Of a stretch of 6,445 nt of DNA, positions 1 to 6,225 are shown piece by piece. Position 1 is the first letter of the stretch; each line of letters begins with the position of its first letter. Source of the stretch: Boseongicola sp. SB0662_bin_57 (lineage in GTDB: Bacteria > Pseudomonadota > Alphaproteobacteria > Rhodobacterales > Rhodobacteraceae); assembly GCA_009839535.1 (NCBI GenBank), contig VXPN01000068.1, positions 1 to 6,445 on the forward strand, written 5' to 3'. Position numbers and translations under genes: made by a program. Below the pieces are notes generated by a model. The model saw only the letters and a program-made list of their open reading frames with translations, had not been told where the DNA came from and ran no database searches.

Positions 1-677
1 TGACGCTCCTGCTCGACAACTCTGGATCAATGCGTGGCCGCCCCATCTCCATTGCGGCGATCTGCGCGGACGTGCTTGCCAGGACCCTGGAACGCTGTGC
101 CGTCAAGGTCGAGATTCTGGGCTTCACGACGCGTGCGTGGAAAGGCGGACAGGCACGGGAAAACTGGCTGCAACAGGGGCGCCCGCAGTTGCCTGGACGG
201 CTGAATGACATACGCCACATCATCTACAAGGCCGCCGACGCACCGTGGCGGCACGCCCGGGAGAATCTCGGCTTGATGATGAAGGAAGGTTTGCTCAAGG
301 AGAACATCGACGGCGAAGCGCTGGAATGGGCCTATCGACGGCTTCTTGCCAGGCAGGAGGCGCGACGCATCCTCATGGTCATTTCGGATGGCGCTCCGGT
401 CGACGACTCCACCCTTTCCGTGAACCCGGCGAATTACCTGGAAAGGCATCTCCGCAACGTGATCACGATGATCGAACGGAGGAATCAGGTCGAGCTTCTC
501 GCCATCGGCATCGGCCATGACGTGACCCGATACTATGAGCGCGCGGTCACGATCACGGACGTGGAACAGCTTGCCGGGGCCATCACCGAGCAACTGGCGG
601 CGCTTTTTGAAGCCGATCCGATTCAGCGAAAGCGCATGGCCAAGCGAGGCGACATCCGAAGAATCGCACCCAGATAG
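1..677 (+). CDS. cobT: Cobaltochelatase subunit CobT, C-terminal part (5' end outside window)
   Basis: This is the C-terminal ~224 residues of CobT, a subunit of the aerobic cobaltochelatase CobNST, which inserts Co2+ into hydrogenobyrinic acid a,c-diamide at the cost of ATP during cobalamin synthesis. The frame is open from base 3 and stops with TAG at 675-677. The first visible residues are TLLLDNSGSMRGRPIS; the DNSGSM at 15-32 is the MIDAS metal-binding motif of a von Willebrand A domain. Further support comes from the FTTRAW segment, the VISDGAPVDDSTL segment, which supplies the later MIDAS acidic loop, and the IGHDVTRYY segment near the end, all typical of CobT. The acidic N-terminal half lies upstream of the window. 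The ATG at 30 is internal to the MIDAS motif and is not the gene start. The family call is from recognition of these motifs; I could not run an alignment. Confidence 0.93.
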   Translation, partial: TLLLDNSGSMRGRPISIAAICADVLARTLERCAVKVEILGFTTRAWKGGQARENWLQQGRPQLPGRLNDIRHIIYKAADAPWRHARENLGLMMKEGLLKENIDGEALEWAYRRLLARQEARRILMVISDGAPVDDSTLSVNPANYLERHLRNVITMIERRNQVELLAIGIGHDVTRYYERAVTITDVEQLAGAITEQLAALFEADPIQRKRMAKRGDIRRIAPR

Positions 678-693
678 TTGGCCTGAACACTGG

Positions 694-718
694 CCAGGCT
701 TCTGCGCCGAACGCCTGG
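694..718 (+). terminator. Weak stem-loop after cobT
   Basis: CCAGGC (694-699) and GCCTGG (713-718) form a 6-bp stem with a 13-base loop, 17 bases after the cobT stop. No T-run follows, so it is at best a weak or factor-assisted terminator. It may equally be chance in GC-rich DNA. Confidence 0.2.
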
Positions 719-820
719 ACTGGTCAGCGTCTCACGGCACCTGCACGGTCATGTTGCCATTTGAAGGCCCAGCAGCCGTTCCAGCTTGCGCCCGGGAACG
801 GTTCCTGCTCTTTGGCGGCC

Positions 821-2599
821 ATGTTCCAGTCCTTCGATGCCGCCGCCAGCCCCGAACAGGGACCGCCGCGCCTTGCAGCCCTGCGCGAAGCCATGGCGGA
901 AGCAGGCTTCGACGCATTTCTCGTGCCTCGCGCGGACCGGTTTCAGGGCGAATTCGTCGCACCAACTGATGAGCGCCTCGCTTGGCTGACGGGTTTCACG
1001 GGATCGGCCGGGCTCGCCGTTATCTGCACGGACGCCGCTGGCATATTCGTCGACGGACGCTATCGGCTGCAAGTGCGCGACCAGGTCGCCGAGGAGTTCG
1101 CGACCCTGGACCCCGCGGAGATCAAGCCGGGAACATGGCTGACAGAGAATGTCGACCGGCAGGCCAAGGTGGGCTTCGATCCATGGCTCCACACGGTGGA
1201 CGGAATCACGAAGCTCACGAATGCGATCGGCGACCATGCCGTTCTGCAGCCCACGCACAATTTCGTTGACCGGATCTGGACGGACAGGCCGGCACTTCCG
1301 GTCCAGACCGTCCGTGCGCATCCGCTCGAGCTTTCCGGCGAAAAGTCGTCGTCCAAGCGCAAGCGTCTTGCGCAGGAATTGAAGGATGCCGGACAGCGTG
1401 CCGCGATTCTCACGTTGCCGGAAAGCATCTGCTGGCTTCTCAACATAAGAGGCGGCGGCATTCCACGCAGCCCCGTCGTTCAGGCATTTGCGATACTTCA
1501 CGACACAGGTCGCGTGAGCCTGTTCTCTTCTCCGGAGAAGTTCGCGCATCTTGGGCCCGATCCGAACATCGACATCGAGGCCGAGGACGCGTTCGGACGC
1601 GCCGTCGGGCGCCTGAAGGGGCCGGTTCGGGTCGATGGACAAACCGCACCATGGAAGATAGCCGAAATTCTCGAAGACCGTGCCGTTTGGGACAGCGATC
1701 CGTGCTTCATGCCCAAGGCGTGCAAGAACGATGCCGAAATCAAGGGCATGCAGAACGCCCATCTCAGGGACGGCGCGGCGATGGTCGAGTTCCTTGCATG
1801 GTTTGACAAGGAAGCCCCCAAAGGCGGACTGACGGAGATATCCGCAGCCAGGGCGCTCGAAGGATTCCGAGCGCAAACTGGGGACTTGCTGGACATTTCC
1901 TTCGACACGATCTCGGGTTCCGGACCCAATGCAGCGATCATTCACTACCGCGTCTCCGAGCAGACGGACCGCAAGATCAGCCCAGGAGAATTGTATCTGG
2001 TGGATTCGGGTGGCCAGTACATTGACGGGACCACCGACGTCACGCGCACGCTTGCCGTCGGAGAGCCATCGGACGCCCACCGCGACTGCTATACCCGCGT
2101 GCTCCAGGGACTGATCGCAATCTCTCTTGCCCGTTTCCCGAGCGGGCGTGCGGGCCGGGACATCGACGCCCTCGCTCGCGCGGCGCTTTGGCGCAAGGGC
2201 CTCGACTACGACCATGGCACCGGGCATGGCGTCGGAGCTTGCCTGAACGTGCATGAAGGCCCTCAGCGGATTTCGCCAGCAGGCACGGCAAGCCTCAAGC
2301 CCGGGATGATCCTCTCGAACGAGCCCGGCCATTACCGGCCCGGTGAATTCGGCATCCGCATCGAGAATCTGCTTGTGGTGCGCAAGGACGGTGAGTCCAT
2401 GAACAAGCGGTCCCGGCTTTGCTTCGAGACACTGACCTATGTGCCGTTTGACAGTCGCCTGATTGACACAAGGCTGCTGGGGCCGTGGGAGCGGAACTGG
2501 ATCGACGCGTACCATTCCGAAGTCAGAGAGAAGATCGGTGGCCTGCTTTCTGCATCGGCCAGACGGTGGCTCGATGCTGCCACGGAGACCCTCGATTGA
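821..2599 (+). CDS. Xaa-Pro aminopeptidase (aminopeptidase P family, M24B), long form
   Basis: This is a cytoplasmic metallopeptidase predicted to remove the N-terminal residue from peptides whose second residue is proline. It has 592 residues, the size of the three-domain long form like eukaryotic XPNPEP1 rather than the ~440-residue E. coli PepP. It has a creatinase-N domain (about 10-135, with the WLTGFTGSAG and GIFVDGRYRLQ blocks), a second creatinase-N-like domain (about 165-300), the M24 pita-bread catalytic domain (about 305-520) and a short C-terminal extension. All five expected dinuclear-metal ligands are visible: D395 (in DSGGQY), D406 (GTTDVTRT), H469 (GTGHGVG), E501 (NEPGHY) and E515 (GIRIENL). 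H465 and H504 match the usual proton-shuttle histidines. I chose ATG 821 because MFQSFD is a typical opening of alphaproteobacterial homologues; a TTG at 761 is in frame but adds 20 unlike residues. The Shine-Dalgarno at 821 is poor. The gene looks intact. Confidence 0.93.
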   Translation: MFQSFDAAASPEQGPPRLAALREAMAEAGFDAFLVPRADRFQGEFVAPTDERLAWLTGFTGSAGLAVICTDAAGIFVDGRYRLQVRDQVAEEFATLDPAEIKPGTWLTENVDRQAKVGFDPWLHTVDGITKLTNAIGDHAVLQPTHNFVDRIWTDRPALPVQTVRAHPLELSGEKSSSKRKRLAQELKDAGQRAAILTLPESICWLLNIRGGGIPRSPVVQAFAILHDTGRVSLFSSPEKFAHLGPDPNIDIEAEDAFGRAVGRLKGPVRVDGQTAPWKIAEILEDRAVWDSDPCFMPKACKNDAEIKGMQNAHLRDGAAMVEFLAWFDKEAPKGGLTEISAARALEGFRAQTGDLLDISFDTISGSGPNAAIIHYRVSEQTDRKISPGELYLVDSGGQYIDGTTDVTRTLAVGEPSDAHRDCYTRVLQGLIAISLARFPSGRAGRDIDALARAALWRKGLDYDHGTGHGVGACLNVHEGPQRISPAGTASLKPGMILSNEPGHYRPGEFGIRIENLLVVRKDGESMNKRSRLCFETLTYVPFDSRLIDTRLLGPWERNWIDAYHSEVREKIGGLLSASARRWLDAATETLD

Positions 2600-2649
2600 C
2601 GTGGAACTGTCGCGTTCACGCCATTTGAGTAGGGGAGATTGGGAGAAGC

Positions 2650-2997
2650 ATGATGGCTAACCGCTTCGAAGTTCGACCTGCGTCCGGCACGTGGGTCGTG
2701 CGCGCCAGAGGCGCAGTCCTCGGCGAGAGCGATTCGGCACTTGAATTGGTGGAAGGCGAACACGCGCCGGTCATCTACTTCCCGCGCATCGATATCGCGA
2801 TGGAATTCCTCGACCGATCCAGCAAGGTCACGACCTGCCCATGGAAGGGCGATGCGGCTCACTATTCCATTGCCACGGCCGACACGACCCTAAGGGACGT
2901 GGCCTGGTCCTACGAAGCGCCACGTGACTCGGCAGCCGCCATCAAGGATCACGTCGCTTTCTATCCGCACGATGAGATCGCGGTCGAACGGCTTTGA
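2650..2997 (+). CDS. DUF427 domain-containing protein
   Basis: This is a 115-residue soluble protein of the DUF427 family (PF04248), small beta-rich proteins without an established biochemical role. The family hallmarks are in order: YFPR at 43-46 followed by D48, CPWKG at 63-67, HYS at 71-73, AWSYEAP at 85-91, and VAFYP at 102-106 near the end. The length is normal for a single-domain member. GGAG (2642-2645) lies 4 bases from the first ATG (2650) and 7 from the second (2653), so translation may begin at the second Met; the protein is the same apart from one residue. It begins 50 bases after the aminopeptidase stop, so the two may be co-transcribed, though no known functional link requires it. 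The family call is confident; the function is unknown. Confidence 0.88.
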   Translation: MMANRFEVRPASGTWVVRARGAVLGESDSALELVEGEHAPVIYFPRIDIAMEFLDRSSKVTTCPWKGDAAHYSIATADTTLRDVAWSYEAPRDSAAAIKDHVAFYPHDEIAVERL

Positions 2998-3320
2998 GGG
3001 CCTTCGCCGCTTCGCGTGTGAGTGGCACCTCGCGGGCACCTGGGTGATCGCCGGGACCGCGGCACGACACTTCGCCGGACAAGGAGTTCATGCAGCATGG
3101 AAGGACTTGGCTCTCGGGCACCGCGCTTGACTGTCGCATAAGGATTCCGGTCAGCCAATGGAGTGCGCCACGCCACGAACCATGACGCGTTGGAATGCAG
3201 ACACTTTGGATCTGTGCAGGCAAGTGCCGGCAAAAGCGCCCCCCTTGATCGGAGTCATGGACGGGGACTATATGGAATCGAGGTTGTACAGGCTTGCAAG
3301 TCGGGACGGGAGATTCCTCA
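2998..3320 (+). other. Intergenic region without a convincing gene (~320 bases)
   Basis: No open frame here looks like a protein gene. A 68-codon plus-strand frame (2924-3130) mostly overlaps the DUF427 gene in another phase, and longer minus-strand frames have unnatural Cys/Arg/Ser-rich compositions. I see no tRNA, CRISPR or insertion-sequence end. A 7-base direct repeat GGCACCT occurs at 3024-3030 and 3035-3041. The right end holds the likely promoter and ribosome-binding site of the nucleotidyltransferase gene, listed separately. Confidence 0.6.
3245..3274 (+). promoter_or_regulatory. Candidate sigma-70-type promoter of the MNT/HEPN pair
   Basis: TTGATC (3245-3250) and TATATG (3269-3274) are separated by 18 bases, matching 4 of 6 positions in each of the -35 and -10 consensus boxes. 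Transcription would start near 3281, giving a leader of about 40 bases before the TTG start at 3321. The spacing and position fit, but this is consensus matching by eye. Confidence 0.4.
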
Positions 3321-3629
3321 TTGACGCGCCTTGAAGCCATCATCGCAGAACGCAAGGCCCGCAGGCTCCGAAAGCTCGACGCGGCGGCTGCCGCCGTTCG
3401 TGCCCTCGCCGATCGGCATGGGGTGTCGATCGGCTTCTTTGGCAGCTACGCTCGCGGCACCACGGGACCGAACTCGGATCTGGACGTTCTGGTGCTTGGT
3501 CACGACGTCTCGTGCGTCACGGGAGCCTTTCGCCGTGAAATAGAGCGGATCGGCGCCGCTCAGGACATTGACATCGACCTTCGCCTGGAGAGAAATGCGC
3601 CGCACCTCTCCATGGAAATGTTGTCATGA
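3321..3629 (+). CDS. MntA-like minimal nucleotidyltransferase (probable antitoxin of a HEPN/MNT pair)
   Basis: This is a 102-residue Pol-beta-type nucleotidyltransferase. The active-site signature GSYARGTTGPNSDLD (residues 41-55) matches the GS-x10-DxD motif of MNT antitoxins exactly: G41, S42, D53 and D55. The DIDIDL block (82-87) provides the third acidic residue on the next core strand. In characterised HEPN/MNT (type VII) pairs such as Shewanella MntA/HepT, this enzyme transfers AMP to a tyrosine of the partner toxin and inactivates it. All catalytic residues are present, so activity is plausible. I chose TTG 3321, because GGGAG at 3308-3312 sits 8 bases upstream. A TTG at 3294 would add nine residues without a good ribosome-binding site. 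The stop TGA overlaps the next gene's ATG (ATGA), implying translational coupling. Stand-alone nucleotidyltransferase is the alternative, made unlikely by the neighbour. Confidence 0.85.
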   Translation: MTRLEAIIAERKARRLRKLDAAAAAVRALADRHGVSIGFFGSYARGTTGPNSDLDVLVLGHDVSCVTGAFRREIERIGAAQDIDIDLRLERNAPHLSMEMLS

Positions 3630-4183
3630 AGGTTGAACCTTCGGCACCCCTGTTCATACGGACAAACGTCAAACTGTCTCGAATCGCGGCAGATCTTGAT
3701 CGTGCCAAAGTCGCTCGAAGTGACATGGAAGGCGTTGCCACTCATTTGCGGCGCGAAGAACTGGAGAGGGTTCGCGATGCACTGAATGACTGCATTGGGC
3801 GAGCCCTGCACAACATCTATTGCGGAGTCGAAAGCACCCTGGAAGACATTGCCGAGACAGTCGACGGAGAGAAACCGTCCGGCAACAGGTGGCATTCAAG
3901 TCTGCTGGACCAGATGTCGGTACCTACATCGAAGCGACCGGCGGTCATCGACGATCATGCCGAACTGAGGGACCTCATGCGCTTTCGGCATGTCTTTCGA
4001 AACGTCTACGGAGAACCGCTTCGGCACGAGGAAGTTCTTGCCCATCTCGAGGCCGTCGACGAAGTCGTGCTTCCCAAGTTCCTGTCCGGCCTGGATCGCC
4101 TGGAGAGATACCTGAGAGTCGATATCGGAGGCCCGTTGAAAGAGCCTTCAGGCTCTGGCGACGATGACGGGATCAAGCCCTGA
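3626..4183 (+). CDS. HepT-like HEPN-domain protein (probable toxin of the MNT/HEPN pair)
   Basis: This is a 185-residue, largely helical, charged protein directly coupled to the nucleotidyltransferase through an ATGA overlap. The segment FRHVFRNVYGEPL (120-132) resembles the conserved block of the longer HepT-like branch of HEPN proteins, often of the form FRHxxRHxYG. HEPN toxins are metal-independent RNases whose active site is R-x4-6-H, in HepT R-x4-H-x-Y, with the Tyr being the AMPylation target. Here R121 and Y128 are present, but the position expected to hold His is N126, giving R-x4-N-x-Y; H122 sits beside R121 and could play a part. The N-terminal half (15-75) forms predicted long helices with a LHNIYCGVESTLEDIAE segment that fits the first HEPN helices. 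The C-terminal ~15 residues are low-complexity. Whether it is an active RNase is open. The pairing call is firmer than the catalytic one. Confidence 0.75.
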   Translation: MKVEPSAPLFIRTNVKLSRIAADLDRAKVARSDMEGVATHLRREELERVRDALNDCIGRALHNIYCGVESTLEDIAETVDGEKPSGNRWHSSLLDQMSVPTSKRPAVIDDHAELRDLMRFRHVFRNVYGEPLRHEEVLAHLEAVDEVVLPKFLSGLDRLERYLRVDIGGPLKEPSGSGDDDGIKP

Positions 4184-4333
4184 TGAATCTCTTCGTGCTC
4201 GTTCCGAGGGAATCGGTTCAGGAGGACGCCCGGCCCGAAAACCTCCACGTTCGTGCATGACATCATTGGTGCGCCATTGGCACGTCGCTACGCGCTCTCC
4301 AGAAATTTCGTGCCGGAGATGCAGTTTCGTCGC

Positions 4334-4350
4334 GGCGGTTCCCGCCATTT
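4334..4350 (+). terminator. Possible terminator hairpin downstream of the HEPN gene
   Basis: GGCGG (4334-4338) and CCGCC (4342-4346) form a 5-bp GC stem with a TTC loop followed by ATTT. It lies between the convergent HEPN and TetR genes, where a terminator is expected. The stem is short and the T-run is only three bases, so support is weak. The rest of 4184-4379 shows no gene. Confidence 0.25.
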
Positions 4351-4379
4351 CGCTTCTGGCTTGAGGAGAGGAACGAGCG

Positions 4380-5006
4380 TCAACATCCGCGCTTGCCGCT
4401 TTCGCCTCCGTAGAGCCTGAGAAAATTCGAAACGGCCGCTGTTGCCCGGTCCTCAATCGCGTCCGCATCCGGGGCATCGACCACGCCAAGCAGGCGCCGG
4501 ACCTGCATGTCGCCCAGCAGCAGTCCCAGGAAACTCTCCGCCGCCTCCAAGGGATCATCGATGTCCACCAGATCACGCTCGCGGCATTTTTCGAGATACC
4601 GCACGAAGAACGGCAAGGTCGCCTCACGTCCCGTCTGGACCAAAATGCGCGCAAGCACAGGCTCCGAGCGGGCCTCGGATATCGCGGCCCGGTTGATTGC
4701 GACAGCACTGTCGCCAAGAAGAAGTCCGGCAAGTGCTCGCCCAACATCTCCAAGCGCCTCTTCCATCGGCGCGTTGCCGTCGAGATGCACCTCAAGCACG
4801 GTGCGAACCGTATCGGCATTTCGGCGAATTGCGGCCTGGAAGAGGCCAGACTTGCTTCCGAACCAGCTATACAGTGTCTCCTTCGACGCCGAGACCCGCC
4901 GGGCAACGTCGGACATCGTGGTGTCCCGGTAACCCTTCTCGACGAGAATCGCGATGGCGGCATCGAGAATGACGTCGCGGCGCTGCGTGCGGTACAACTC
5001 CTTCAT
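4380..5006 (-). CDS. TetR/AcrR family transcriptional regulator
   Basis: This is a 208-residue one-component repressor. The N-terminal DNA-binding domain (about 5-60) is classic: RRDVILDAAIAILVEKGY, then the helix-turn-helix at about 29-48 (TTMSDVARRVSASKETLYSW) and FGSKSGLFQAAI. The C-terminal ligand and dimer domain carries a SEARSEPVLARI block and a DPLEAAESFLGLLLGD block near the end, resembling the AefR-like TetR C-terminal domain (PF14246). I chose the ATG at 5006-5004 because MKELYRTQRR begins at the normal distance from the helix-turn-helix; a GGAG lies close upstream, with unusually short spacing. An in-frame ATG at 5060-5058 would add 18 residues and would overlap the candidate operator. 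The gene diverges from a pair of membrane-protein genes, which it probably controls along with itself. The ligand is unknown. Confidence 0.92.
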   Translation of the reverse strand: MKELYRTQRRDVILDAAIAILVEKGYRDTTMSDVARRVSASKETLYSWFGSKSGLFQAAIRRNADTVRTVLEVHLDGNAPMEEALGDVGRALAGLLLGDSAVAINRAAISEARSEPVLARILVQTGREATLPFFVRYLEKCRERDLVDIDDPLEAAESFLGLLLGDMQVRRLLGVVDAPDADAIEDRATAAVSNFLRLYGGESGKRGC

Positions 5007-5023
5007 GCTCCACGTCCGCAAGA

Positions 5024-5038
5024 TTGTGCTTGACACAA
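5024..5038. promoter_or_regulatory. Inverted repeat TTGTG-N5-CACAA in the divergent spacer
   Basis: TTGTG (5024-5028) and CACAA (5034-5038) are perfect inverted arms around five bases. The element lies between the TetR start and the palindrome at 5039-5056. It contains TTGACA (5030-5035), a perfect -35 hexamer for rightward transcription, though the -10 position that it predicts (around 5052-5058) is poor. It may be a second half of the operator or part of a promoter. Confidence 0.35.
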
Positions 5039-5056
5039 CCGAACCAATTGGTACGG
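5039..5056. promoter_or_regulatory. Candidate TetR operator palindrome
   Basis: CCGAACCAATTGGTACGG is an 18-base palindrome with a single mismatched pair (A/A) and a perfect 10-base core, ACCAATTGGT (5043-5052). It sits 33 bases upstream of the TetR start and about 48 bases upstream of the preferred start of the membrane-protein pair. The size, symmetry and position in the divergent spacer are what a TetR-family dimer would bind to repress both directions. This is inferred from geometry; I did not match it to a characterised operator. Confidence 0.55.
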
Positions 5057-5103
5057 CCATGTCAATCCGTAACGATGGGTTCGGAGAAATCCAGGGAACG
5101 CGC

Positions 5104-5517
5104 ATGCAAAGGCAGACAGACAACAGCCAAGCTGGAGATCGCTTTGCCATGTCGGATCTTGTGGCTCCTATGGCGTCCATTGACACCATGCTGCTGACGA
5201 TGCTCACCCGCACCAAACCTCACCCGCCACGGGAAGGCGAGCCTTGTGCGCTCGGACCATCCCTTGCAGCGTCACTGGCAATCGGTTCCGCGGCCTATGT
5301 CCTCGTGGCGCGCGGCGCGCGGCACTCCATGGCGACCGCGTTTCTGTTCGCGCTGACCGCGTTGGTCTCCCACGGGCCGCAAGCGTATTTCGATGCGGCG
5401 CTTTCGAGAATTTGGCCCGCTGCAATCGTCGCCCAACTCGCAATTGCGGCAATCATGTGCCTGGCAATGTGCCGGGCGGTCCGTCTGATGCGCACCAAGA
5501 ACAGGGTCGCCGCATAA
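5104..5517 (+). CDS. Small membrane protein of unknown family, three predicted helices
   Basis: I do not recognise a named family. From the chosen start the protein has 137 residues: a polar N-terminus (1-48) and three hydrophobic stretches at about 50-69, 75-96 and 103-123, ending in a basic tail (CRAVRLMRTKNRVAA) likely to stay in the cytoplasm. The SHGPQAYFDAALSRIWPA loop between helices two and three, with its Pro, Tyr and Trp residues, is the most family-like feature. ATG 5104 is preferred because AGGGAA (5093-5098) lies 5 bases upstream. ATG 5149, with GGAG 11 bases upstream, is the next choice; ATG 5059 would sit just after the operator, and ATG 4954 would overlap the TetR gene. The stop overlaps the following gene's ATG by one base (TAATG), so the two are translationally coupled and probably act together under the divergent TetR repressor. 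Confidence 0.72.
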   Translation: MQRQTDNSQAGDRFAMSDLVAPMASIDTMLLTMLTRTKPHPPREGEPCALGPSLAASLAIGSAAYVLVARGARHSMATAFLFALTALVSHGPQAYFDAALSRIWPAAIVAQLAIAAIMCLAMCRAVRLMRTKNRVAA

Positions 5518-6041
5518 TGCAGAACACTTCTCCTGAAAACCTCCGCAGCATGGCCCATCCAGACAGACCGCTGGCCATCCTGTCGCTGATTTGGGCCGGA
5601 GCGATGTTCGGCTTCTTCTTCGCCTGGACCTGCTCGACCATGTGGGGACTGGACGCGGCTGATCCGAATGTCGCAATCGCCGCCATGCAGGCGATGAACG
5701 AGAGCGTGCGCAACTGGCTTTTCGCACCCGCCTTCTTTGGCACGCCTGTCCTTCTGGCTTTCGCAGCGGCCGTCGCAGTGAGAGGCCGGCAGCGGAAGGT
5801 TGCCATCTGCCTCGCCCTGGCCGGTCTCCTTTATGTCGTAGGTGCAATGCTGCCGACATTCATGGTCAATGTGCCGTTGAACGAAGGCCTGGCCTTGCTG
5901 GAAGTGCCGCTTGATCCGGCAACCGCGCAGAATGCCTGGCAGAGCTATTCCGAACCCTGGCAGGACTGGAACATGGTTCGCACCGTGGCAGCAGGCTTCG
6001 TCCTTGCGCTGACTGGCTGGGGTCTCGTCAGCTTTTCCTGA
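5517..6041 (+). CDS. DUF1772 (anthrone-oxygenase-like) integral membrane protein
   Basis: This is a 174-residue inner-membrane protein with four predicted helices at about 19-39, 68-88, 94-116 and 152-172. The pattern matches DUF1772 (PF08592): a first helix rich in Gly and aromatics, a QAMNESVRN segment before helix two, NVPLN at 118-122 after helix three, and a W-x2-Y-x3-W-x2-WN-x2-R block (141-155) leading into helix four. Some fungal relatives are anthrone oxygenases, but most bacterial members have no assigned reaction, so I do not assign one. The ATG at 5517 overlaps the previous stop codon (TAATG), and AGGG (5503-5506) lies upstream; the frame stays open to 5244, but that part runs through the preceding gene. 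Bacterial DUF1772 genes are often found beside TetR regulators, which fits this locus. Confidence 0.82.
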   Translation: MQNTSPENLRSMAHPDRPLAILSLIWAGAMFGFFFAWTCSTMWGLDAADPNVAIAAMQAMNESVRNWLFAPAFFGTPVLLAFAAAVAVRGRQRKVAICLALAGLLYVVGAMLPTFMVNVPLNEGLALLEVPLDPATAQNAWQSYSEPWQDWNMVRTVAAGFVLALTGWGLVSFS

Positions 6042-6043
6042 AT

Positions 6044-6086
6044 TGCCGACGTCGGCACTGCATGTGCCGCAAGGCCTTGGCGCGCC
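6044..6086. terminator. Palindrome cluster, probable terminator region after the DUF1772 gene
   Basis: Starting two bases after the DUF1772 stop there are a perfect 14-base palindrome TGCCGACGTCGGCA (6044-6057), a 6-bp hairpin CGGCAC-TGCAT-GTGCCG (6053-6069) sharing five bases with it, a 10-base palindrome CAAGGCCTTG (6070-6079) and GGCGCGCC (6079-6086). There is no T-run. The location between convergent genes suggests a termination or RNA-end-stabilising role, but that is inference. Confidence 0.4.
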
Positions 6087-6225
6087 CCGACGATGGAGAT
6101 GACGTCCGCTGAATCAGATCCAAGGCTCTCAATCCTGACCCAACATGTGTCGCTTGCGTGCTGTCCCCCAGAGACTCACGTCATCTTCCAACGATCTTCG
6201 AGAGCGCGCACCAACAACGACATCC
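6087..6225. other. Intergenic stretch between convergent genes
   Basis: I see no gene, RNA or clear repeat here. The minus-strand frame crossing it (6129-6431) has a Cys/Arg/Ser-rich composition typical of a shadow of the CBS-protein frame. Confidence 0.5.

Noticed and set aside
761..820. TTG start at 761 for the aminopeptidase
   Set aside because: It adds 20 residues unlike the family N-terminus; MFQSFD at 821 is the usual opening.
749..2515. 588-codon open frame on the minus strand opposite the aminopeptidase gene
   Set aside because: It is unusually long, but the plus-strand protein carries all the metal-ligand motifs of the M24B family. The minus-strand product shows no recognisable domain. 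Long antisense frames are expected opposite GC-rich genes with biased third positions.
3024..3041. GGCACCT direct repeat
   Set aside because: Only two short copies occur, with no further periodicity; likely chance in GC-rich DNA.
2942..3355. 137-codon minus-strand frame covering the intergenic region upstream of the nucleotidyltransferase
   Set aside because: It is antisense to the DUF427 end and the nucleotidyltransferase start, with no family resemblance and an unnatural composition.
4164..4364. 66-codon plus-strand frame after the HEPN gene
   Set aside because: It overlaps the HEPN 3' end, has no good ribosome-binding site and has no recognisable features.
4148..4963. 271-codon minus-strand frame over the TetR gene
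   Set aside because: It is an Arg/Ser/Cys-rich shadow in another frame of the TetR gene, which has a clear helix-turn-helix domain in its own frame.
5244..5516. Upstream extension of the DUF1772 frame
   Set aside because: The extra residues are Arg/Cys-rich and run through the coupled membrane-protein gene in another phase; the DUF1772 pattern begins after the ATG at 5517.
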